Source: Fluviibacter sp041311015
GTDB taxonomy: Bacteria > Pseudomonadota > Gammaproteobacteria > Burkholderiales > Rhodocyclaceae
Assembly: GCA_041311015.1 (NCBI GenBank)
Contig: JBFYKG010000074.1
Span: forward strand, 1-7,210
Direction: 5' to 3'
Length of the DNA: 7,210 nucleotides
Shown here: positions 1 to 6,191 of the stretch, one piece after another
Position numbering within the stretch: position 1 is the stretch's first letter
Layout: each line of letters opens with the position of its first letter
Translations under genes and position numbers: made by a program
The notes under the pieces: generated by a model
Databases searched by the model: none
What the model saw: only the letters and a program-made list of their open reading frames with translations
What the model was told of the DNA's origin: nothing

Positions 1-716
1 GTGCTGCGGGTGGCTTGGGTAAATCGCTTGCTGATTATCTGGCCGGAGAAGGCTGGCAGCTTATTGTCACCAGCAGAGATCGTGAACGACTCAACGAAGC
101 CTTTGGTGATAGCCATCTCCAGATCTGTGCCGACTGCGCTACCGCAGAAGGTGCCAAAAAAATTATTGATACTGCAAATGAGCAAGGGCTGATTCCACAG
201 GCTTTTGCCCATTGCGTCGGTAATATCAGGCTCGGCGCACTCCACCGGCTCAGCGAAGCCGACTTTCGAGACTCGATCGAAGCCAACCTGACCAGCGCGT
301 TTCATGCCATGGGTGCTTTTGTCGGCAACCTACGCCAGCATAATCTTCCCGGTAGTGCGGTCCTCGTTTCTTCAGTCGCGGCGCAGATTGGCACCCCCAA
401 TCATGAGGCAGTCGCTGCTGCCAAGGCGGGGGTGGAGGGCCTGGCACGTGGTACGGCCGCCACGTATGCGCCCTATGGCATCCGGGTGAATGTAGTCGCG
501 CCGGGCATCATGGCGTCTCCAGCGACTGAAAAGATATTGGCAACTGAGGCATTGCGCAGTGCGGCTGCAAGACAGTATCCACTGCCCGGTATCGGGAGTA
601 CCGCAGAGCTTGCCGAGCTGATGGCCTGGCTGATGTCGAATCGCAGTGGTCGGGTTACGGCTCAGGTCTGGTCGGTTGATGGCGGCTTTACCGGCATCCG
701 GCCTCTGGTGAAATAG
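1..716 (+). CDS. SDR-family oxidoreductase, 5' truncated, atypical active site
   Basis: This is a short-chain dehydrogenase/reductase-like protein that would bind NAD(P)(H) through a Rossmann fold; its substrate is unknown. The reading frame is already open at base 3 and reads Ala-Ala-Gly-Gly-Leu-Gly-Lys-Ser, the tail of the TGxxxGxG cofactor loop, so the true start lies left of the window and the TTG at 15 is not the start. Counting from that TTG as residue 1, the conserved helix Asn is N91 (NLTSAF), the Ser pair is S119/S120, the post-active-site stretch is RVNVVAPG (157-164), and the typical C-terminal VDGGF is at 221-225. The YxxxK motif reads V133-A-A-A-K137, so the Lys is present but the catalytic Tyr is Val. 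The protein may be a divergent reductase or a non-catalytic binding protein. The stop overlaps the ribosome binding site of the next gene, so the two are probably cotranscribed. Confidence 0.9.
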   Translation, partial: AAGGLGKSLADYLAGEGWQLIVTSRDRERLNEAFGDSHLQICADCATAEGAKKIIDTANEQGLIPQAFAHCVGNIRLGALHRLSEADFRDSIEANLTSAFHAMGAFVGNLRQHNLPGSAVLVSSVAAQIGTPNHEAVAAAKAGVEGLARGTAATYAPYGIRVNVVAPGIMASPATEKILATEALRSAAARQYPLPGIGSTAELAELMAWLMSNRSGRVTAQVWSVDGGFTGIRPLVK

Positions 717-719
717 GAG
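715..719 (+). promoter_or_regulatory. Ribosome binding site AGGAG overlapping the SDR stop
   Basis: AGGAG begins inside the TAG stop (714-716) of the SDR gene and lies 5 nt before the ATG at 725. It fixes the start of the DUF3429 gene and implies that ribosomes finishing the SDR gene can reinitiate there. Confidence 0.7.
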
Positions 720-724
720 TAAGT

Positions 725-1177
725 ATGCGCCAGTCATCAATGCCTACCGCTGTCGGGATGCTGGGTTACGGCGGGTTGATTCCTTTTATTGCCCTTGCGA
801 TTCTGGCCAATATCGAGCCATCTCACGGCATCTTGTATCGTGGCGCGTTGTTGCTCTACGCTGCAGTGATCCTGAGCTTCGTTGGCGCGATCCACTGGGG
901 GATGGCGATGATGGTGTCGGATCTGAATGATCAGGATCGTCGCGCGGCCTATGTCTGGAGCGTCATTCCAGCCCTGATGGCATGGGCCACCTATATTCTC
1001 TCCCCGGTGGCTGCTGCGCTCGTGCTGGTGCTGGGGTTCCTGCTTCAATATTGGCGTGATGCGATATTTGCCCGCAAGCTTGCATGGCCTATGTGGTACT
1101 TGCCGCTGCGCATCCGACTCACCTTGGTAGCAGTCCTGTCACTATTTCTGGGCATTCTATTGCCCTTAATCAGTTAA
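725..1177 (+). CDS. DUF3429-family integral membrane protein
   Basis: This is a 150-residue hydrophobic protein of the DUF3429 type, found widely in proteobacteria and of unknown function. The family call rests on the pattern LGYGGLIPF near residues 13-21, a FVGAIHWG segment (52-59) ending a helix, and WYLPLR followed by RLTLV near 124-135. Five hydrophobic segments are visible at about 10-29, 38-57, 76-93, 94-110 and 130-149, so it should sit in the inner membrane. The short hydrophilic loop with Asp and Arg at 66-73 separates the second and third helices. The start is set by AGGAG 5 nt upstream, 8 nt after the SDR stop, and the next gene follows after 21 nt. The annotation gives location and family only. 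Confidence 0.85.
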   Translation: MRQSSMPTAVGMLGYGGLIPFIALAILANIEPSHGILYRGALLLYAAVILSFVGAIHWGMAMMVSDLNDQDRRAAYVWSVIPALMAWATYILSPVAAALVLVLGFLLQYWRDAIFARKLAWPMWYLPLRIRLTLVAVLSLFLGILLPLIS

Positions 1178-1198
1178 AAATCTGGGGGAGGTGTTCAA

Positions 1199-1462
1199 AT
1201 GCGTTCGATGATCTGGATTCTGTGGCCTGCATTTGTCTCAGCAGCGATTGCGGAAATATGTTTTTTTGCATTTGCAGCACCGCAGGAACTCTACTGGATG
1301 GGCGAGCCCGTTAAGTACTCCGCAACAGCGACTTATTCTCTGGGCTTTATATTTTTTTGGTTAATTTGTGCTGGATCAAGCGTTATGACCTATTTGCTTT
1401 TGCCCCCGAGGTTCCGGGAGGCGCTTGCACAAAAACCTGAAATACCAAACCCTGAGGCGTAA
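1199..1462 (+). CDS. Small two-helix membrane protein, unknown function
   Basis: This is an 87-residue protein that I do not recognise. It has two clear hydrophobic helices, at about residues 5-27 and 42-66, joined by a short loop with charged residues (E30, E36, K39). A hydrophilic C-terminal tail rich in Pro and Glu (69-87) follows. The start ATG has a strong Shine-Dalgarno run, GGGAGG, at about 1186-1191, 7 nt upstream, which supports real translation. The gene lies 21 nt after the DUF3429 gene in the same direction, so it is probably part of the same operon and acts at the inner membrane. Its stop (TAA, 1460-1462) overlaps an ATG at 1462 that opens an 18-codon frame leading up to OvoA. 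Confidence 0.7.
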   Translation: MRSMIWILWPAFVSAAIAEICFFAFAAPQELYWMGEPVKYSATATYSLGFIFFWLICAGSSVMTYLLLPPRFREALAQKPEIPNPEA

Positions 1463-1518
1463 TGATTGCTGTCATTTCAGTCCCCGAATTCAGATACTAC
1501 GTAGGGCTCTGGGCTTGA
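1462..1518 (+). other. Possible 18-codon coupling/leader ORF before OvoA
   Basis: An ATG overlaps the stop of the small membrane gene by one base (TAATG) and opens an 18-residue frame starting MIAVISVPEF. It ends at TGA 1516-1518, and that TGA overlaps the TTG proposed as the OvoA start (TTGA, 1515-1518). The double stop/start overlap would allow ribosomes to be handed on by reinitiation. It may equally be chance, or the trace of an indel in the OvoA 5' end. No homology is visible in the peptide. Confidence 0.3.
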
Positions 1519-3662
1519 CCTCATCATTGCAAAAACCATTCCCTCTTTCGCCGGATTGGTGTGGTCTGGACGAGCATGGTTTACGGCAGGCGTTGCTCGA
1601 ATACTTTACGAGATCTTTCGATACGTATGAGTCGTTGTTCGAGTGTCTGAATGGTGATAAGGGTTTCTATGAGAAACCTATACCGCTTCGCCATCCGCTG
1701 ATATTTTATTTTGGGCATACGGCAACCTTCTTTGTTAACAAACTACTGATCGCCAAGCTTATTTCGGAGCGGATTAATCCCCGCTTTGAAGCGATCTTTG
1801 CGGTGGGTGTTGATGAGATGAGTTGGGATGATCTCAATGACGCCCACTATGACTGGCCGTCGGTTACAGAGGTCAAGGCCTATCGAGACAAAGTGCGCGC
1901 CCTGGTAACGCGACTTATTATGGAGTCGCCGTATACCCACCCAATGGGTTGGGATAATCCCTGGTGGGCGATTCTCATGGGCGTTGAGCATGAGCTGATT
2001 CATCTGGAAACCTCGTCAGTACTTATACGCCAGCAAAACCTGGAACTCGTGCGGCCACGGCCCGGGTGGGCGCCGGCGCCCGTATCTCCTTGTCCGGTCA
2101 ATGCAGCGCCCCAAAACACCCTGGTCAATATTCCGGCGGGTTTGGTGAAGCTGGGGAAGGGTAACCCCCACCACAATGCCTGTACGGACCAGGAAGATAT
2201 GCGTCGGTACGGCTGGGACAATGAGTATGGTCTACATTCGGCCGAGGTAAGCGCCTTCCAGGCCGGTCGTCTACTTGTCTCGAACGCCGAGTTTTTCCCC
2301 TTTGTCGAAGCTGGAGGGTATGCAAATCACGCGTACTGGAGTGAGGAGGGGTGGGCCTGGCGTGATTACACCGCTGCCCAGCATCCAACCTTCTGGCATC
2401 AGCGTGAATCCGGTTGGGTGCTACGCCTAATGTGCCACGAGGTCGATATGCCATGGCACTGGCCGGTTGAAGTGAACAATCACGAGGCAGCTGCCTTTTG
2501 CGCCTGGAAATCTGCTCAGACAGGGCAGAGTTATCGTCTGCCGACCGAAGATGAATGGGCTAGGCTTTACGACATCAGCGACATTTCGCCCGAAACACCT
2601 GCCCAGAGAAGGCTCATGGGCGGCTGCAGTTCGGTGCCCGTTGATCAATTCAAACACGGTGATTTCTGTGATGTGGTTGGTAATGTCTGGCAGTGGACAT
2701 GTACCCCCATTTATCCCTTTACCGGGTTCGAAACACATCCACTGTATGACGACTTCTCAATACCAACTTTTGACGATTGTCATGCCCTCATCAAAGGTGG
2801 TAGTTGGGTCTCATGCGGCAACGAGGCGCTTCGCAGTTCGCGCTATGCATTTCGGCGTCATTTTTTCCAGCATGCCGGTTTCCGCTACGTTGTCGGAACG
2901 CTGCCGGCACCGCCAGTTGCATCACGCTACGAAGATGACACACTACTCGCGCAATATGCCGAGTTTCATTATGGTCAACGCTACTTTGATGTACCCAACT
3001 TTCCTGAAGCCGTTGCACAGGTTGCGCTTGAGGCAACGGAAGGTCAGCCACGGCGTCGCGCCCTTGATATCGGGTGTGCAGTAGGACGCACTAGCTTCGA
3101 GCTTGCGCGTGGTGGTTTTGATGATGTGACGGGAATTGATTTCTCTGCACGGTTTATTAACCTTGCCGACGAACTGGTTAACAAGGGGTTGATTCGCTTC
3201 GCATTAACGGACGAAGGTGAGCTGCAATCTTTTCGTGAAGTCAGTCTTGCGCAACTCGGGTTGGGCGAGTGTGCGTCACATGTCAGCTTCTTGCAGGGAG
3301 ATGCCTGTAATCTCAAGGAGTTACACCGCGATTATGATCTGGTGGTTGCTGCTAATCTGATTGATCGGCTCTACGATCCGGTTAAATTCCTTGCTGATAT
3401 TGGGTCTCGTATTGTCTCCGGTGGTGTGCTTGTTATCGCCTCACCGTACACCTGGCTTGAAGAGCACACCACGAGGTCAAAATGGCTGGGTGGTTACAAA
3501 AAAGATGGTGAACGCTATACGACCTATGATGCACTCGTAGCAAATCTCGCGGCCGACTTCGTCCCGCTTGGCCAACCCCGTGATGTTCCGTTCGTTATTC
3601 GGGAAACTGCCCGAAAATTCCAGCACACCGTTTCACAGGTGTCCTGCTGGAAACGCCGATAG
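1515..3662 (+). CDS. ovoA: OvoA: 5-histidylcysteine sulfoxide synthase / mercaptohistidine methyltransferase
   Basis: OvoA starts ovothiol biosynthesis. Its iron-dependent sulfoxide synthase joins Cys to His with O2, and its C-terminal domain is thought to N-methylate 4-mercaptohistidine with S-adenosylmethionine. Numbering from the TTG at 1515 (715 residues, near the usual OvoA length), an N-terminal DinB-like helical domain spans about 20-170. It holds H68 (FGHTATFF) and the HxxxHxE motif H159/H163/E165, which are the expected iron ligands. An FGE-sulfatase/EgtB-type domain follows at about 200-463, with GNVWQW at 389-394, HPLYDDF near 408-414 and GGSW at 428-431. A class I methyltransferase begins near 480, with motif I DIGCAVG at 518-524 and an acidic residue at D542 (GIDFS). 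The frame extends upstream to TTG 1425, inside the previous gene, but that part looks non-coding. AGGG at 1503-1506 supports TTG 1515; TTG 1527 is an alternative. The partner lyase OvoB is not in the window. Confidence 0.93.
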   Translation: MTSSLQKPFPLSPDWCGLDEHGLRQALLEYFTRSFDTYESLFECLNGDKGFYEKPIPLRHPLIFYFGHTATFFVNKLLIAKLISERINPRFEAIFAVGVDEMSWDDLNDAHYDWPSVTEVKAYRDKVRALVTRLIMESPYTHPMGWDNPWWAILMGVEHELIHLETSSVLIRQQNLELVRPRPGWAPAPVSPCPVNAAPQNTLVNIPAGLVKLGKGNPHHNACTDQEDMRRYGWDNEYGLHSAEVSAFQAGRLLVSNAEFFPFVEAGGYANHAYWSEEGWAWRDYTAAQHPTFWHQRESGWVLRLMCHEVDMPWHWPVEVNNHEAAAFCAWKSAQTGQSYRLPTEDEWARLYDISDISPETPAQRRLMGGCSSVPVDQFKHGDFCDVVGNVWQWTCTPIYPFTGFETHPLYDDFSIPTFDDCHALIKGGSWVSCGNEALRSSRYAFRRHFFQHAGFRYVVGTLPAPPVASRYEDDTLLAQYAEFHYGQRYFDVPNFPEAVAQVALEATEGQPRRRALDIGCAVGRTSFELARGGFDDVTGIDFSARFINLADELVNKGLIRFALTDEGELQSFREVSLAQLGLGECASHVSFLQGDACNLKELHRDYDLVVAANLIDRLYDPVKFLADIGSRIVSGGVLVIASPYTWLEEHTTRSKWLGGYKKDGERYTTYDALVANLAADFVPLGQPRDVPFVIRETARKFQHTVSQVSCWKRR

Positions 3663-5011
3663 TGCACATGACGGAATTTAAAAAAAACAATCTCGAGCGG
3701 CCAGTCCCCGCCAGTCGCATTTCTAGGTTGTCGCGGTTGGGGGTCATGGCCACTACGGTGGCTGGTGGCATGCTCGCCGAAGGCGCAAGGCGTTTGGCCA
3801 GAGGCAGTATTCCGACGGTGTCAGACATGTTGTTAACGCCGGCAAATGCGAGGCGTATTGCCGATGAGTTATCACGGCTTCGGGGTGCCGCGATGAAGGT
3901 TGGGCAGTTACTTTCCATGGATGCTGGCGATATTATTCCGCCGGCACTCGCAGATATTCTGGGCCGTTTGCGTAGCGATGCGGTATCAATGCCCATGAGC
4001 CAGCTGGTCAACGTTCTTGAGGGGGAGTGGGGCTCGGAATGGAGCCGGAACTTCTCTCGATTTACCTTCACACCAACTGCAGCGGCGTCGATTGGCCAGG
4101 TCCATCGTGCCATAACGACCGATGGCATAGATCTGGCCATTAAAGTGCAATACCCCGGTGTCCGTGAAAGTATCGATAGCGATGTCGATAACGTCGCTGC
4201 GCTGCTCAGGATTTCAGGGTTGTTGCCATCAACCATCGATATCAAGGAGATCCTCAATGAAGCTAAATCGCAGCTTCATGCTGAGGCAGACTACAAAACA
4301 GAACAGTCCTGGCTGGACCGCTATACAGAGAGCCTCGGACTGAATACACACTTCCTGATTCCCAAGCCGTATCCCGAGCTCACAACGCAAAACGTTCTGG
4401 CAATGACCTGGGTTGAAGGCGACCCCGTGGAATCATTGGTCAATGAATCTGAGTTCCTGAGAAACGGCGTTTCGGAACAGTTGTTTGAATTGGCGCTCAG
4501 AGAGATTTTTGAGTTTGGCGTCCTGCAATCCGATCCCAACTTCGCCAACTACCGCTTTAGCCGGGAAGCCCAGAAACTGGTCCTGCTAGATTTCGGTGCA
4601 ACCAGAGCATTCCCGAAGGCTATTGCGGCTGGATATCGTGAGCTCATGCTTGGGGCGTTAAGAGGAAATCGGCACGTCATGACCGAGGCTGCTGCGCGTA
4701 TCGGTTATTTCAGTCATGAAATGACGCCTCAGCAGATTGAATTGGTGATGGATCTTTTTGAATTGGCGTGCGAGCCACTGTGCCACGTGGGTCTCTATGA
4801 TTTTGGGTCATCTACACTCGCCAAAAGGATGCATGAGACTGGCATGTCACTCGCGATGGATCGTGACTTCTGGCACACGCCACCGATTGATGCACTGTTC
4901 TTACACCGCAAATTAGCCGGGATTTATTTGCTAGCGGCACGGTTGAATGCCAAGGTAGATGTACAGGCACTTGCGAGACGTTGGCTGCCTGCTTATAAAG
5001 ACCCTTCTTAA
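3662..5011 (+). CDS. ABC1/COQ8 (ADCK3-like) atypical kinase family protein
   Basis: This is a member of the ABC1/UbiB/COQ8 atypical kinase-like family, whose known members support ubiquinone synthesis and bind lipids and ATP. In order (449 residues from GTG 3662) it shows the KxGQ signature K79-V-G-Q82, the Ala-rich nucleotide loop AAAS 140-143, the ATP-binding Lys K161 in LAIKV, the conserved E208-A-D210, the catalytic-loop motif Q289-S-D-P-N-F-A-N296, and D310-F-G312 followed by ATR. The QxDPNxxN form and LLDFGATR resemble eukaryotic ADCK3/COQ8 more than the HxDxHPGN form of E. coli UbiB. No C-terminal hydrophobic helices like those of UbiB are evident, so it may be peripheral to the membrane. 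GTG 3662 overlaps the OvoA stop by one base (TAGTG) and ATG 3668 is an equal alternative; the upstream SD is weak. Close coupling to OvoA suggests a shared redox role, which is inference. Confidence 0.9.
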   Translation: MHMTEFKKNNLERPVPASRISRLSRLGVMATTVAGGMLAEGARRLARGSIPTVSDMLLTPANARRIADELSRLRGAAMKVGQLLSMDAGDIIPPALADILGRLRSDAVSMPMSQLVNVLEGEWGSEWSRNFSRFTFTPTAAASIGQVHRAITTDGIDLAIKVQYPGVRESIDSDVDNVAALLRISGLLPSTIDIKEILNEAKSQLHAEADYKTEQSWLDRYTESLGLNTHFLIPKPYPELTTQNVLAMTWVEGDPVESLVNESEFLRNGVSEQLFELALREIFEFGVLQSDPNFANYRFSREAQKLVLLDFGATRAFPKAIAAGYRELMLGALRGNRHVMTEAAARIGYFSHEMTPQQIELVMDLFELACEPLCHVGLYDFGSSTLAKRMHETGMSLAMDRDFWHTPPIDALFLHRKLAGIYLLAARLNAKVDVQALARRWLPAYKDPS

Positions 5012-5020
5012 TTGATAGGT

Positions 5021-5061
5021 TGGAGGCTGGCGCCGAATTGCAGATTGACGCCAGCCATCCA
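5021..5061. terminator. Stem-loop between convergent genes, candidate bidirectional terminator
   Basis: GGCTGGCG (5025-5032) pairs perfectly with CGCCAGCC (5049-5056) around a 16-nt loop. The stem extends with TGGA (5021-5024) pairing to TCCA (5058-5061) if A5057 is bulged. It fills the gap between the kinase gene (+) and the membrane protein gene (-), the expected place for a shared terminator. No clear T-run follows on either strand, so intrinsic termination is not proven. Confidence 0.5.
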
Positions 5062-5070
5062 GACTGCAAC

Positions 5071-5613
5071 TTAGCGGTGTGCGTCACCCGGATGGGTTTG
5101 CCCATGCATCATTTCGCCATCGGGCATTTGATGCGTGGCTTCAGCCTGGTACCCAAGAAGCGCCGGGTCGGCCATGCCGGCAATCATCGCCAGGTGCGCA
5201 AAGACCAGAAACACCGCCACATAAACGGCGTGGTAGCCCAGTTTCTTTTCTTCACTGGCACCCTTGTGAATCAATCCCAGATCCTGCAGGGCAATCAGCA
5301 CCATCGGAATACCACCGATCAGATAGGTGGAAACAGCAACGACATCAATCACCGTTCGCCATTCGCCTGCCCGGGTAATGGGCACCACGGCGTTGGCCAA
5401 CAGATAGGCAATGATGCCGATGAAATACACGCCAACCACTACTCCGGCCACACGATTCAGGCTGCGTACCCAGCCATGCAGCTGTCGGGTGTAAAGGATA
5501 TACAGCTCGGTAATCGCCACTGTTTCGGCGAGCACCACGGGTATCGCCATAAAGATAATCAGGTTCCAGGGCTGGTTGGTCGCCAGCAACTCCATGTAAT
5601 GAGTCATGTTCAT
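5071..5613 (-). CDS. Four-helix membrane protein with Met/His-rich C-terminal tail
   Basis: This is a 180-residue inner-membrane protein of unknown function; I have a weak recollection of a DUF6803-type family but cannot confirm it. Hydrophobic segments lie at about residues 17-40, 53-78, 88-110 and 127-147, with H127 (GYHAVY) and H140 at the edges of the last one and E30/E36 within the first. After the last helix, the tail (150-180) is dense in possible metal ligands: H161, M163, M168, M169, H170, H174 and H179. The ATG at 5613 is preceded by TTGGAG with about 8 nt spacing. The gene lies 59 nt downstream of a secreted His/Cys-rich protein gene on the same strand, and together they suggest a metal (perhaps copper) response unit. 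A metal role is inferred from the tail and the neighbour only. Confidence 0.8.
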   Translation of the reverse strand: MNMTHYMELLATNQPWNLIIFMAIPVVLAETVAITELYILYTRQLHGWVRSLNRVAGVVVGVYFIGIIAYLLANAVVPITRAGEWRTVIDVVAVSTYLIGGIPMVLIALQDLGLIHKGASEEKKLGYHAVYVAVFLVFAHLAMIAGMADPALLGYQAEATHQMPDGEMMHGQTHPGDAHR

Positions 5614-5616
5614 GTT

Positions 5617-5683
5617 AAATCTCCAAATAGGTTATCGACCTGTGATCAACACAGGTAAAAAATCACACTAATTCAGGAGATTT
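5617..5683 (-). promoter_or_regulatory. SD-sequestering inverted repeat enclosing a hairpin
   Basis: On the minus strand, AAATCTCC (5683-5676), within the last codons of the upstream gene, is perfectly complementary to GGAGATTT (5624-5617), which contains the GGAG Shine-Dalgarno of the downstream membrane protein. Between them sits a second hairpin, a 7-bp stem with a 5-nt loop at 5638-5656. In the mRNA this could fold with the ribosome binding site closed. A ribosome translating to the upstream stop would open it. This is structure seen by eye; its stability was not computed. Confidence 0.5.
5638..5656. repeat. 19-bp dyad ACCTGTG-N5-CACAGGT
   Basis: A perfect 7-bp inverted repeat, ACCTGTG and CACAGGT, is separated by ATCAA. 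It lies in the intergenic gap of the minus-strand gene pair. It could be a protein-binding dyad or an RNA hairpin. It is not an intrinsic terminator for the minus-strand transcript, because the T-run (5657-5662 read on that strand) precedes rather than follows the stem. Confidence 0.6.
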
Positions 5684-6020
5684 GTCTGGGTGGGCGGTAC
5701 AGACCCTCGACCCGGGTCAGTAAGATGAGTGCAGGGTTGGATGCCACAAGCACTGCCGATCCAGCCTGGGGTTGAACAAGATGTGTATTTGCCGGTATAC
5801 CAACCACGTTAAAACAACAGCCGTGGGCCGCCTGGCTGGTGGTGCCATACGCGCTATCGTGGGCCGTGTCGCAATCAGCCATGGCAGCAGTATGGCAGTC
5901 TGCATGATGATCCTGGCTGTGTGCCATTGAAACCGGCGGAACAGCAGATGCGTTGCTCAGCACGGGGGCGAGCAATACACATAGGCCAATCAGAAGCGCG
6001 ACGAGTTTCTTGCAGCACAT
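5673..6020 (-). CDS. Secreted His/Cys-rich small protein, CopL/DUF2946-like
   Basis: This is a 115-residue exported protein, probably periplasmic, with a likely metal-binding or metal-sensing role. From ATG 6020 it begins MCCKKL with a hydrophobic core to about residue 22 and an ASA cleavage site near 24-26, a good signal peptide. The mature part has a cluster of His and Cys: H34, H38, H39, C42, H43, C50, H54, H66, C68 and C69. It ends in a hydrophobic stretch and a GLYRPPR motif (106-112). This layout of signal peptide, His/Cys cluster and terminal RPPR resembles CopL and DUF2946-type proteins near copper-resistance genes, though I cannot confirm the family. An in-frame TTG at 6044 would add 8 residues before the signal peptide and is less likely. 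A weak GGGCGGA lies about 11 nt upstream. It heads the minus-strand pair; copper specificity is inference. Confidence 0.75.
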   Translation of the reverse strand: MCCKKLVALLIGLCVLLAPVLSNASAVPPVSMAHSQDHHADCHTAAMADCDTAHDSAYGTTSQAAHGCCFNVVGIPANTHLVQPQAGSAVLVASNPALILLTRVEGLYRPPRQIS

Positions 6021-6175
6021 GTTTTCATTGTCCGCCCGGCTCAATCAAATATCAATATCCTTAAGATGTTGCTTGTGTGAGGGGAGCTTGCCAAAATCAA
6101 TCGGATTTGTCCCGAATTTGTCCCAATTCACTTCCAGAGCGCCACGATTGGACGGGGCCAGATCGCGCAAGCCGC
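6021..6175. other. Spacer between divergent metal operon and tRNA gene
   Basis: This stretch must hold the promoter of the minus-strand pair and upstream elements of the tRNA promoter. On the minus strand I see only a weak -35-like TTGGCA near 6087-6092, with no good -10 at standard spacing. The minus strand is open in the frame ending at TGA 6047-6045 and encodes a tail ending KQHLKDIDI. That open frame runs back through the antisense of the tRNA gene, so it may be a gene remnant or chance. Two tandem 11-bp repeats lie at 6105-6126. Confidence 0.5.
6105..6126. repeat. Two tandem 11-bp repeats, ATTTGTCCC(G/A)A
   Basis: ATTTGTCCCGA (6105-6115) is followed directly by ATTTGTCCCAA (6116-6126), 10 of 11 bases identical and one helical turn apart. 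The place (about 65 bp from a tRNA 5' end) and the spacing would suit a pair of protein-binding sites, such as recombinase arm sites or a regulator, but nothing identifies the protein. Confidence 0.55.
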
Positions 6176-6181
6176 TATAAT
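6176..6181 (+). promoter_or_regulatory. -10 box TATAAT of the tRNA-Arg promoter
   Basis: A perfect TATAAT ends 10 nt before the first base of the tRNA, right for a short 5' leader. The nearest good -35 match, TTGGAC at 6148-6153, is 22 nt away, too far for a standard sigma-70 spacer. The -35 must therefore be weak, or the promoter relies on upstream elements. Confidence 0.6.
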
Positions 6182-6191
6182 TCAGCCTGTC

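Noticed and set aside
1425..1514. Longer OvoA N-terminus from TTG 1425
   Set aside because: It would overlap the last 38 bases of the preceding gene, has no ribosome binding site of its own, and the extra 30 residues (Cys/Arg-rich) do not look like the OvoA family start.
3595..4257. Minus-strand open frame (220 codons) opposite the OvoA 3' end and the kinase gene
   Set aside because: It is antisense to the KxGQ and AAAS motifs of the kinase, rich in Ser, and has no recognisable features.
5638..5656. CRP or FNR binding site
   Set aside because: The half-sites TGTG and CACA are only 5 nt apart, not the TGTGA-N6-TCACA spacing of CRP, and FNR's TTGAT-N4-ATCAA is absent.
5020..5658. Plus-strand open frame (212 codons) opposite the Met/His-tailed membrane protein
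   Set aside because: It is rich in His/Gln/Asn, lacks hydrophobic or domain patterns, and is opposite a protein with proper transmembrane segments and a good ribosome binding site.
6087..6092. Promoter (-35 TTGGCA) for the minus-strand metal operon
   Set aside because: No acceptable -10 lies 16-19 nt downstream; the best hexamer matches the consensus at only three positions, so I did not list it as a feature.
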